This document shows positions 15,029 to 22,088 of a stretch of 32,399 bases of DNA, piece after piece (position 1 is the stretch's first letter; each line of letters begins with the position of its first letter). Where the stretch lies: the NCBI GenBank assembly GCA_021802645.1, contig JAJZRO010000021.1, positions 2,146-34,544 of the forward strand. The letters are read 5' to 3'. Below the pieces are notes generated by a model. That model did not search any database. It was not told the origin of the DNA and saw nothing but the letters and a program-made list of their open reading frames with translations. The position numbers and the translations under genes are program-made. Source of the stretch: Deltaproteobacteria bacterium. Its GTDB lineage: Bacteria; Desulfobacterota; Desulfobulbia; Desulfobulbales; Desulfurivibrionaceae.

Positions 15029-15795
15029 AGTTGTGAGGTGGGGGATTCTTTGGACAGGAGGATGGCGTCAAGCCGGGCCCGCAGGGCGTTTTCGTCGAGG
15101 TCGGTGGTGATGGCGCCGTGCTGGACCAGGGAAATCTTGCCGGTTTCTTCGCTGATGACGATGACCACGGTATCGGTCTCTTCGGACAGGCCGATGGCAG
15201 CCCGATGACGGGTGCCGAGCTGTTTGCTGATGTAGGGGTTGCGGCTGAGCGGCAGCACGCAGCCGGCGGCGACGATGCGGCCGTTGCGCACGATCACCGC
15301 GCCGTCATGCAGAGGGGACTCGTGCAGAAAGAGACTGAGGAGGATCTGCCGGCTGATGGTCGCATCCACCACCTGGCCGGTTTCGATATAATCCTTGAGC
15401 CCGGTTTCGCGTTCGATGGCGATGAGGCCGCCGATCTTGCGGTGCGCCATGATTTGGGCGGCCTTGACGATTTCGAGCAGAGCGTGCACCGTTTCCTCGT
15501 CGGCCATGCCGAATGGGGTCCGGCCGACCTGGGTCAGGGCGCGCCGGATGTCGCGCTGGAAGATGATGATGATGATCAGGAAGATCGAACTGAGGAAGGT
15601 GCCGAGCAGCCAGTAAAGGGTCAGGAATTCCAGCTCGCGGGCCGCGAAATAGACCACGATCAGCACCGCGATGCCGATGAGCATCTGGACCGCGCGGGTG
15701 CCCTTGATGAGGAGGATGACGCGGTAGATGAGGTAGGCAACGATCAGGATATCGCAGATGTCTTGCCAGCGGATCGTGGTAATCGTGTCCAGCAT
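15004..15795 (-). CDS. cdaA: Membrane diadenylate cyclase (c-di-AMP synthase)
   Basis: A 263-residue CdaA. Three membrane helices (about 12-30, 36-52, 56-78) precede a DAC domain carrying the catalytic DGA motif (PLHDGAVIV, 164-166) and the RHR motif (GTRHRAAIGLSEETD, 196-198). These residues condense two ATP into c-di-AMP, a messenger that controls potassium, osmotic balance and wall synthesis where studied. The ATG at 15795 gives the typical short N-terminus before the first helix; the longer frame to 15891 would overlap the predicted promoter (15864-15891) and encodes low-complexity Arg/Pro residues. It is divergent from rpsT and forms an operon with ybbR and glmM. Confidence 0.94.
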   Translation of the reverse strand: MLDTITTIRWQDICDILIVAYLIYRVILLIKGTRAVQMLIGIAVLIVVYFAARELEFLTLYWLLGTFLSSIFLIIIIIFQRDIRRALTQVGRTPFGMADEETVHALLEIVKAAQIMAHRKIGGLIAIERETGLKDYIETGQVVDATISRQILLSLFLHESPLHDGAVIVRNGRIVAAGCVLPLSRNPYISKQLGTRHRAAIGLSEETDTVVIVISEETGKISLVQHGAITTDLDENALRARLDAILLSKESPTSQLWKTWRRK

Positions 15796-15863
15796 TGTGT
15801 TGGTGCACCGACGGAAGCGTGATGGATGCGGCGGGCGGGCCGTGGCCACGCCTTCTGCCTCAG

Positions 15864-15891
15864 AGTATACGAAAGAGGACGCTTTGGGCAA
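15864..15891 (-). promoter_or_regulatory. Sigma-70-type promoter for cdaA-ybbR-glmM
   Basis: On minus, TTGCCC (15891-15886), a 16-bp spacer and TATACT (15869-15864). The -10 matches 5 of 6, the -35 4 of 6. The start near 15857 would give a leader of about 62 nt to the ATG at 15795. In the 367-bp cdaA-rpsT gap the remaining sequence holds the rpsT promoter and leader; between the two promoters I see only a short GGCGG/CCGCC palindrome. Confidence 0.5.
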
Positions 15892-15991
15892 GAGGAACTC
15901 GCTGATTTTGGTAAAAAAAATGATGATGGTGGGCGGTGGTTTTTCGCCGCCAGCCGTTTTGGAAAAAACTTTGGGGCCTCAGGGTTGCGGC

Positions 15992-16020
15992 TTGACATGG
16001 GGGGGGATTTGCAGTAGTAT
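15992..16020 (+). promoter_or_regulatory. Strong sigma-70-type promoter for rpsT
   Basis: A perfect TTGACA (15992-15997), exactly 17 bp, and TAGTAT (16015-16020, 4 of 6 to TATAAT). The spacer contains eight consecutive G (15999-16006). Transcription should start near 16027, leaving a leader of about 136 nt before the rpsT start codon. Confidence 0.75.
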
Positions 16021-16067
16021 CGCGAAATTTTCCGGGCGCCCCCCAATCTGGCGGCTGCCAAAAAGTG

Positions 16068-16094
16068 CCGTAATCCGGAAGGGTTACGGTTTTT
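16068..16094 (+). terminator. Terminator-like hairpin in the rpsT leader (candidate attenuator)
   Basis: CCGTAATCC (16068-16076) pairs with GGGTTACGG (16081-16089), a 9-bp stem with one U-G pair and a GGAA (GNRA) tetraloop, immediately followed by five T (16090-16094). This is the form of an intrinsic terminator, placed about 42-68 nt after the predicted start and about 69 nt before rpsT. No gene ends upstream on this strand, so it can only act on the rpsT transcript or define a short leader RNA. Confidence 0.65.
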
Positions 16095-16162
16095 CCGTTG
16101 TGGATGTGAGTGCCGTGGGCGGCATTCGGCAAGCGATAATTATCTGGTAAGGAGAGCAGGCG

Positions 16163-16435
16163 TTGGCTAATCACAAATCAGCACTGAAGAGAAACCGTCA
16201 GAGCCAGGTGCGTCGGGCACGGAATCGTGCCAACCGGAGCGAGGTGAAGACCGCGATCCGTCGGGTCACCGATGCCATCGATCAGAAGTCGGTGGATGTT
16301 GCCCAGGAGGCATTGAAGGCCGCTATTCCGGTCATCGACCGGGCGGCGGTGAAGGGCGCCATCCACAAGAATACCGCCTCGCGCAAGGTTTCCCGACTGA
16401 CCAAGCATGTGAACGATTTGGCCAAGGGAGCGTAA
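16163..16435 (+). CDS. rpsT: 30S ribosomal protein S20 (TTG start)
   Basis: A 90-residue S20, full length and highly typical: ANHKSALKRNRQSQVRRARNRANRSEVKTA, a very basic three-helix 16S rRNA-binding protein, with the conserved C-terminal GAIHKNTASRKVSRLTK. The start codon is TTG at 16163, preceded by AAGGAG 8 nt upstream; no ATG or GTG start is available in register. E. coli rpsT also begins with UUG, where this codon is part of translational autoregulation, so the unusual start may be functionally conserved. It has its own strong promoter and a hairpin in the leader, and its transcript ends at the terminator at 16586-16621, or continues into trpE. Confidence 0.97.
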   Translation: MANHKSALKRNRQSQVRRARNRANRSEVKTAIRRVTDAIDQKSVDVAQEALKAAIPVIDRAAVKGAIHKNTASRKVSRLTKHVNDLAKGA

Positions 16436-16585
16436 CCGGCGCCGTTTTCAGGCGGCGTGATGCCGGGAAGCGGAACGGCGCGGAGGAATGGAGCCGCACG
16501 CTGACAACATGGCCAGCACCTGCGGCGGCCGATTGCAAACCGGCGGGAGGCCGGTCCACGCTTCCTGGATATAATTCCGAAGTTC

Positions 16586-16621
16586 AAAAGCCATGGCATC
16601 TTCTGAGGCCATGGCTTTTTT
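16586..16621 (+). terminator. Intrinsic terminator between rpsT and trpE
   Basis: AAAAGCCATGGC (16586-16597) and GCCATGGCTTTT (16608-16619) form a perfect 12-bp stem with a 10-nt loop, running into a T6 tract. It should end rpsT transcription about 150 nt after the stop. Because it is only 62 nt before the trpE ATG, it could also serve as a trp attenuator; a 28-codon frame just upstream has a Trp codon two before its stop (16488-16574). Confidence 0.85.
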
Positions 16622-16683
16622 ATTTGGCGGGCGCGGCACCACCCCGGGTGGCCGTGACGCCGTAGCGGCAGGCAGGGAAAATC

Positions 16684-18168
16684 ATGCATCAGCCCTCGTT
16701 TGACGATTTCAGCAAGTTGGCCGACCGTTTTGGCCTGGTGCCGGTGTATCGGGAGGTGATCGCCGACCTCGATACGCCGCTCACCATCTTTGCCAAGGTG
16801 GCGGGCGCGGAGTCCCACGCCTTTCTCTTCGAGAGTCTGGAGGGCGGTGAGAAATGGGGGCGTTACTCCTTTATCGGCCTGGATCCCTTCCTGACCTTCG
16901 AAAGCCGGGGCACTGCCATCACGATTCGCCGCAACGGCAAGGCCGAGGCGCAGGCCGGGGATCCGCTCGCGGCCCTCGAAGCGCTGCTCGATTCGCTCAA
17001 CGCCTGCTCCTCCGACGCCTATCTCCCCCGTTTCTTCGGCGGCGCGGTCGGCTATCTCGGCTACGACATGGTGCGGTTCATGGAGCGGCTGCCGGAGCAC
17101 AATCCGCCGCTGGCCGATTTTCCGGATTCCGCCTTCATGGTGCCGCGGCTGGTGCTGATCTACGACAACCTCCGGCAGGCGTTGACCGTGGTCAACTGCG
17201 TGGAGGTGGGGCAAGACGCCGATCCCCGGCAACTCTATGACGCGGCCCTGAAGCGGATCGACGCCATCATCGAGCGCCTGCAGCGCCCGTTGCCGGCCGA
17301 GATGCTGGGCAGCAACGGGCATGCCGCCGCGCCCCACCAGTTCACCCCCAACATGGAGCGGTCCGCCTTCGAGCAGATGGTGGAAAAGGCCAAGGAATAC
17401 ATCAAGGCCGGCGACATCATCCAGGTGGTCCTTTCCCAGCGTTTCCGCACGGTCACCGATCTGCCGCCCTTCAAGCTTTACCGGGCGCTCAGGCACATCA
17501 ATCCCAGCCCCTATCTCTTCTTCCTCAAACTGGGCGACCTGGTCCAGATTGGCTCGTCGCCGGAGATCCTGGTGCGGCTGGAGGGCGACGATATCGAGCT
17601 GCGGCCCATTGCCGGCACCCGCCGCCGCGGCCGCAACCCGGAAGAGGACCTGGCCCTGGAACAAGAACTGCTGGCCGATCCCAAGGAGCGGGCCGAACAC
17701 CTCATGTTGGTCGATCTCGGCCGCAACGATGTGGGGCGGGTCGCGCGTTACGGCTCGGTCGAGGTGCGCGATCTCCTGGTGATCGAGCGTTACAGCCATG
17801 TCATGCACATCGTCTCCGGCGTGCATGGCAAGCTGGCGCCCGGCAAGAGCCAGTTCGACGTGATCAAGGCCTGCTTCCCGGCCGGGACCGTGAGCGGGGC
17901 GCCGAAGATCCGGGCCATGGAGATCATCGAGGAGTTGGAACCGGAACGGCGCGGGCCCTATGCCGGGGCCGTCGGGTATTTCGGTTTTTCCGGCAACATG
18001 GATTTCTGCATCACCATCCGGACCTTCATCCTGCGGGGCACCGACCTCTGGGTGCAGGCCGGGGCCGGGATCGTCGCCGATTCCGACCCGCAGCTCGAAT
18101 ACGAGGAGACCGTCAACAAGTCCATGGGGCTGCGCCGCGCGGTGGAACTGGCCGAAAAGGAGTTCTAG
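16684..18168 (+). CDS. trpE: Anthranilate synthase component I
   Basis: A 494-residue TrpE, which converts chorismate to anthranilate with ammonia from TrpG. The N-terminal domain carries the tryptophan feedback site, here FLFESLEGGEKWGRYSFIG (normally LLES), with the serine retained, so feedback inhibition is expected. The C-terminal chorismate-binding domain has the conserved PSPYLFFLKLGD, GSSPEILVRLEGDDIELRPIAGTRRRG, EHLMLVDLGRNDVGRV, FPAGTVSGAPKIRAMEII and QAGAGIVADSDP blocks. AGGGA lies upstream of the ATG. It opens the trpEGDCF run; trpA and trpB are not in the window. Para-aminobenzoate synthase PabB is excluded by full-length TrpE similarity and by the following genes. Confidence 0.96.
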   Translation: MHQPSFDDFSKLADRFGLVPVYREVIADLDTPLTIFAKVAGAESHAFLFESLEGGEKWGRYSFIGLDPFLTFESRGTAITIRRNGKAEAQAGDPLAALEALLDSLNACSSDAYLPRFFGGAVGYLGYDMVRFMERLPEHNPPLADFPDSAFMVPRLVLIYDNLRQALTVVNCVEVGQDADPRQLYDAALKRIDAIIERLQRPLPAEMLGSNGHAAAPHQFTPNMERSAFEQMVEKAKEYIKAGDIIQVVLSQRFRTVTDLPPFKLYRALRHINPSPYLFFLKLGDLVQIGSSPEILVRLEGDDIELRPIAGTRRRGRNPEEDLALEQELLADPKERAEHLMLVDLGRNDVGRVARYGSVEVRDLLVIERYSHVMHIVSGVHGKLAPGKSQFDVIKACFPAGTVSGAPKIRAMEIIEELEPERRGPYAGAVGYFGFSGNMDFCITIRTFILRGTDLWVQAGAGIVADSDPQLEYEETVNKSMGLRRAVELAEKEF

Positions 18169-18228
18169 CCGGCCGCGGTCAAGAGAGAACCACTTCAACG
18201 GGATGTCCGGTGCGTCCGGAGCTGAACC

Positions 18229-18831
18229 ATGATCGTCATCATCGACAACTACGACTCCTTTACCTACAACATCGTCCAGACCCTGGGCGGGCTCGGCGCG
18301 GAACTCCAAATCTTCCGCAACGACGAGGTGGACCTCTCCTTCATCGAGGGGCTGAAGCCCTCGCGGCTCCTGGTCTCCCCTGGCCCATGCAGTCCGGCCC
18401 AGGCCGGCATCTCCATCGCGGCGATCCGCCATTTTGCCGGTCGTATCCCGGTGCTGGGCGTCTGCCTCGGCCATCAGTCCATCGGTGAGGCCTTTGGCGG
18501 CAAGACGGTGCGGGCCGGGCGCCTCATGCACGGTAAGACCAGCCTCATCACCCACGACGGCAAAGGGATTTTCGCCGGGCTGCCCAACCCCTTCGAGGCC
18601 ATGCGCTACCATTCGCTGGTGGTGGAGGAGCCGCTGCCCGACTGTCTCATTGCCACGGCCCGTTCGGAGCAGGGCGAGTTGATGGGGGTGCGCCACCGGA
18701 GCCTGGCGGTGGAAGGGGTGCAGTTCCACCCGGAATCGATCATGACGCCGGACGGCGTGCAGTTGCTCGCCAATTTCATCGCGCCGGAGTATCCGGCTTT
18801 GCTGGCTAAGGCACAGGAGGAGGGGGCGTGA
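18229..18831 (+). CDS. trpG: Anthranilate synthase glutamine amidotransferase subunit
   Basis: A 200-residue class I glutamine amidotransferase. It begins [20 protein letters not shown] and has the oxyanion segment (SPGPCSP), the nucleophile cysteine in [11 protein letters not shown] (about residue 80) and the His-Glu pair in GVQFHPESI. It supplies ammonia from glutamine to TrpE, and members of this family can also serve PabB for folate synthesis (TrpG/PabA). It lies 60 bp after trpE, and its TGA overlaps the GTG start of trpD. Confidence 0.95.
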   Translation: MIVIIDNYDSFTYNIVQTLGGLGAELQIFRNDEVDLSFIEGLKPSRLLVSPGPCSPAQAGISIAAIRHFAGRIPVLGVCLGHQSIGEAFGGKTVRAGRLMHGKTSLITHDGKGIFAGLPNPFEAMRYHSLVVEEPLPDCLIATARSEQGELMGVRHRSLAVEGVQFHPESIMTPDGVQLLANFIAPEYPALLAKAQEEGA

Positions 18832-19856
18832 TCCGGGAGGCGATTGCCAAGGTGGTGGGTGGCACCCATTTGACCGAGGCGGAGATGGTGGGAGTCATGC
18901 AGGAGATCATGGGCGGTGAGGCAACTGCCGCCCAGATCGGTGCCTTTATTACGGCGCTGCGCATCAAGGGCGAGACCGTGGATGAGATCACCGGCGCGGC
19001 CCGGGTCATGCGCGACAAGGCTACCAAGGTCGAGGCGCGGGTGGCCGGCGATATCCTGGTGGATACCTGCGGCACCGGCGGCGACGCCTCCGGCACCTTC
19101 AACGTCTCCACCACCGCGGCCTTTGTGGTGGCCGGTGCCGGTATCCCGGTGGCCAAACACGGCAACCGCGCGATGTCGAGCACCTGCGGCAGCGCCGACG
19201 TGCTGGAGGCCCTGGGCGTCAACCTCACCCTCGCGCCCGACCAGATCGGCCAGGCCATCCGTGAGGTGGGCATTGGTTTCATGTTCGCGCCCGCTTTGCA
19301 TGGGGCCATGAAGTACGCCATCGGCCCGCGACGGGAAATCGGCATCCGTACCATCTTCAACGTACTGGGGCCGCTCACCAACCCGGCTGGGGCCAATGTG
19401 CAGGTGATGGGGGTTTACGACCCACGGCTGGTCGAACCCCTGGCCCAGGTGCTCGGCAAATTGGGAGCCAAACGGGCACTGGTGGTCTGCGGCGCCGGCA
19501 ACCTCGACGAGATCACCATCACCGGCGAAACCCTGGTGGCGGAATACCACGCCGGATCGGTAACGACCTACACCATCACCCCGGAACAGTGCGGACTGAC
19601 GCGGGCCACCCTGGTCGACATCCGCGGCGGTGCTTCCGCCGCCGAGGCGGCCGCGTTGCTGCGGGAGGTCTTGCGGGGCACCCCCGGCCCCCGGCTCGAC
19701 ATGGTGCTGCTGAACGCCGGGGCGGCGATTATGGCCGCCGGCAAGGCGGTTGATCTGCCGGCCGGCGTGGCCGTGGCCCGCCAGGTGATCGAGAGCGGGG
19801 CGGCCCTGGCCAAGCTTGAGGCGTTGGTTGCTTTCGGCAAGGGGGCAGCGGCGTGA
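18828..19856 (+). CDS. trpD: Anthranilate phosphoribosyltransferase (GTG start)
   Basis: A 342-residue TrpD that transfers phosphoribosyl from PRPP to anthranilate. Signature motifs are [17 protein letters not shown] (PRPP and pyrophosphate binding), [21 protein letters not shown] and [37 protein letters not shown]. The GTG at 18828 shares its TG with the trpG stop, and AGGAGG lies 6-11 nt before it, so translation is coupled. Length is normal and it is not fused to TrpG, unlike the enterobacterial form. Confidence 0.96.
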   Translation: MIREAIAKVVGGTHLTEAEMVGVMQEIMGGEATAAQIGAFITALRIKGETVDEITGAARVMRDKATKVEARVAGDILVDTCGTGGDASGTFNVSTTAAFVVAGAGIPVAKHGNRAMSSTCGSADVLEALGVNLTLAPDQIGQAIREVGIGFMFAPALHGAMKYAIGPRREIGIRTIFNVLGPLTNPAGANVQVMGVYDPRLVEPLAQVLGKLGAKRALVVCGAGNLDEITITGETLVAEYHAGSVTTYTITPEQCGLTRATLVDIRGGASAAEAAALLREVLRGTPGPRLDMVLLNAGAAIMAAGKAVDLPAGVAVARQVIESGAALAKLEALVAFGKGAAA

Positions 19857-20617
19857 TTCTCGATACCATCGTGGCCCGCAAGCGCGAGGAGGTGGCAGCC
19901 CTCAAACGCCAGGGCATCAGCGAGCCCGAGGGACCGGTGGCCCCGCCCCGCGGCTTTGCCAAAGCACTCACCGACTATGCCGGGGTGGCGATCATTGCCG
20001 AGGCCAAGAAGGCCTCGCCCTCCAAGGGGGTGATCCGGCCGGACTTCGATCCGGTGGCCATTGCCCAGCAGTACCAGGCTGGCGGGGCGCAGGCCCTCTC
20101 GGTGCTCACCGACGAGCAGTTTTTTCAGGGCAGCCTCCGCTACCTCAGCCAGGTCCGGGCCGCGGTCACCCTGCCGGTGCTGCGCAAGGAGTTCATCATC
20201 GATCCCTTGCAGATCACCGAGGCGAGCCGCCACGGGGCGGACGCCATCCTGCTCATTGCCGCCATCCTCGACACTGTCCAGCTGCGGGATTTCCGCCAGC
20301 AGGCCGAGGATCTCGGCATGGACGTGCTGGTCGAGGTCCATGACGAGGCGGAGGCGGAGCAGGCCATGGCGGCGGGCAGCCGGCTCATTGGGGTGAATAA
20401 CCGCGATCTCCGTGATTTTTCCGTGGACCTTGACACCACCTTCCGCCTGCGGCGCCTCATTCCCGCCACCATCCCGCTGGTGAGCGAATCAGGCATCCGC
20501 GATCATCGCGACATGGCACGTCTCGCCGAACATGGCATTGCCGCCGCCCTGGTGGGCGAAACTCTGATGCGGGCCCCGGATCAGGCCCAGGCGCTACGGG
20601 CATTGCGCGGCGAGTGA
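19853..20617 (+). CDS. trpC: Indole-3-glycerol phosphate synthase (GTG start)
   Basis: A 254-residue TIM-barrel enzyme converting carboxyphenylaminodeoxyribulose phosphate to indole-3-glycerol phosphate. The phosphate- and substrate-binding motifs are [15 protein letters not shown] (catalytic lysine), [30 protein letters not shown] and SESGIRD. It starts with GTG overlapping the trpD stop (GTGA), with AAGGGGG a few bases upstream. It is a separate protein, not fused to TrpF. Confidence 0.96.
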   Translation: MILDTIVARKREEVAALKRQGISEPEGPVAPPRGFAKALTDYAGVAIIAEAKKASPSKGVIRPDFDPVAIAQQYQAGGAQALSVLTDEQFFQGSLRYLSQVRAAVTLPVLRKEFIIDPLQITEASRHGADAILLIAAILDTVQLRDFRQQAEDLGMDVLVEVHDEAEAEQAMAAGSRLIGVNNRDLRDFSVDLDTTFRLRRLIPATIPLVSESGIRDHRDMARLAEHGIAAALVGETLMRAPDQAQALRALRGE

Positions 20618-20631
20618 GGAACGAGAACGGT

Positions 20632-21279
20632 ATGGCAGGACGCACCCGGATCAAGATCTGCGGCATGACCCGGTCGGAAGAGGTCGCCGCCGTGGTGGCG
20701 GCCGGGGTGGATGCGGTGGGATTCATCTTCGCCGCAGCCAGCCCCCGGGCCATCACCCCGGAACAGGCCCGCGGGATCATCCGGCAGCTGCCGCCCTTTG
20801 TCGATGCAGTCGGCGTCTTTGTCAACGAAGAGGCGGGCGTGGTGCGGGAGATCGTCCAGTACTGCGGCCTGACCCTGGTGCAGCTCCACGGGGCTGAACC
20901 CCCGGCCTATTGCCGGGAGATGGGTTGCCGGGTGCTGAAGGCCTTCCGCGTCGGTCCGCAGACCAACCCTGCGGAATTGGCGGCTTACGCGGAGGTGGTG
21001 AGCGGCTTCCTGCTTGATACCTTCCATGAGAACATGGCCGGCGGCACCGGCCAGACTTTTGACTGGCAGCGGGTGGCGCAACTCCGTCCGCCCGGTCCGG
21101 TGATTCTGGCCGGCGGCCTTACGCCGGCCAATGTCGGCCAGGCCGTCCGCCAGGTGCGGCCTTTTGCCGTGGATTGCAATTCCGGGGTGGAGATCGCCCC
21201 TGGCCGCAAGGACCTGGGAAAGGTGCGGCAGGTGGTGGATGCGGTGCGGCAGGCCGATGCGGCCAATGCCGCGGGCTGA
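20632..21279 (+). CDS. trpF: Phosphoribosylanthranilate isomerase
   Basis: A 215-residue TIM-barrel isomerase (Amadori rearrangement in tryptophan synthesis). The catalytic cysteine lies in RIKICGMTR and the general-acid aspartate in FLLDTF; VGFIFAAASPRAI, LVQLHG and ILAGGLTPANV follow. The phosphate-binding loop reads VDCNSGVE where VDVSSGVE is usual. I chose the ATG at 20632 (MAGRTRIKICG); a GTG at 20614 overlapping the trpC stop, like the other junctions in this operon, would add six residues but has no ribosome site. It ends the trp run, convergent with a lipoprotein gene 26 bp away. Confidence 0.94.
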   Translation: MAGRTRIKICGMTRSEEVAAVVAAGVDAVGFIFAAASPRAITPEQARGIIRQLPPFVDAVGVFVNEEAGVVREIVQYCGLTLVQLHGAEPPAYCREMGCRVLKAFRVGPQTNPAELAAYAEVVSGFLLDTFHENMAGGTGQTFDWQRVAQLRPPGPVILAGGLTPANVGQAVRQVRPFAVDCNSGVEIAPGRKDLGKVRQVVDAVRQADAANAAG

Positions 21280-21305
21280 GAGTGCCTGCCGCCCGGTAAT
21301 CCGCG

Positions 21306-22058
21306 TCAGCGCAGCGGCAGCCGCACGATCTGAGTCTGGTTGCCGATGGTGAGGGCCAGCCGGAGTTCAGTGGCCCCCTGCGCCTCGTCCTTGCCCATGC
21401 CCGGGAAGAAGAGCACGCCATAGGCGATCTGGTTCGGCAGGATCGGCGCGCTGGAGAGGCGTTTGGCGGCCAGATCCTCCCGGATTTTGTCGCCGCTGGT
21501 GGCATAGCCCTTGGCGCCACCGGCCACGGCCCCGACCGCGGCCCCGAGTACCGCCCCTTTGCCTGCCGCCTCCCCGACATTCTTGCCGCTGATAATGCCG
21601 ATCGCCGCCCCGGCGATGGCGCCGGCGGCGCCGAGGAGCAGGGCTGGTTTGCCCGTTTCCTTGGCGATTTCACCGACATCCACATGTCCCTCGGTCCGCT
21701 GATAGGTTTTCTCCAGGCTCAGGATGGGCCATGCCTTGTTGTTCCGGTCGATCAGGAAGGTTTGGTCGGGATTGACGTGGACGGTTTCGTTGCCGTCGTT
21801 CTGGAAGGTGACCTGAACCGGCAGCAGGCCGGCGCCATGGGCATCGAAGCCAAAGGCCTGTTCCGCCTTTTTCGCATCGGTAAAGGCCTCGGCCGACATC
21901 TTGAGGCCACCGGGCAAGGTGACGCCGTTGGTGGCATCGGGCAGGTTGAGCGGGGCGACGCGATCCTGGTAGGTGCAAGCGCTGGTGAAGAGAATGAGGC
22001 TCAACACCGCGATCAGGCGCATCTGCCGGGAGGCGCCCCTTGTCCGTGAAATCAACAT
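21306..22058 (-). CDS. Putative lipoprotein with glycine-zipper segment
   Basis: A 250-residue envelope protein of no family I can name. The N-terminus is a signal sequence (MRLIAVLSLILFTSAC) ending in a lipobox-like TSAC, with Cys at about residue 28. Residues about 60-130 look like a small beta domain (VTFQNDGNETVHVNPDQTFLIDRNNKAWPI). A glycine zipper follows at about 140-190 (GAAGAIAGAAIGIISGKNVGEAAGKGAVLGAAVGAVAGG), a pattern seen in membrane-inserting or outer-membrane lipoproteins. The C-terminus is a second strand-rich part. The ATG at 22058 has GGAG and AAGGAT upstream; an internal ATG at 22022 lacks a ribosome site. It lies 30 bp after htrA and is probably expressed with it as a stress-response envelope gene. 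Confidence 0.8.
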   Translation of the reverse strand: MLISRTRGASRQMRLIAVLSLILFTSACTYQDRVAPLNLPDATNGVTLPGGLKMSAEAFTDAKKAEQAFGFDAHGAGLLPVQVTFQNDGNETVHVNPDQTFLIDRNNKAWPILSLEKTYQRTEGHVDVGEIAKETGKPALLLGAAGAIAGAAIGIISGKNVGEAAGKGAVLGAAVGAVAGGAKGYATSGDKIREDLAAKRLSSAPILPNQIAYGVLFFPGMGKDEAQGATELRLALTIGNQTQIVRLPLR

Positions 22059-22088
22059 ATCCTTTCTCCCTGACAGGGTGGTTTTTTG

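Noticed and set aside
16570-16575. Perfect TATAAT before trpE
   Set aside because: No -35 at a workable distance, TG is one base off for an extended -10, and the start would run straight into the terminator at 16586.
16282-18729. 815-codon frame on minus, antisense to trpE and trpG
   Set aside because: Spans three unrelated genes and an obvious terminator, and shows no recognisable domain.
21286-21320. CTGCCGC/GCGGCAG inverted repeat at the trpF/lipoprotein convergence
   Set aside because: 21-nt loop, extends into the lipoprotein coding region and has no T-tract; not called a terminator.
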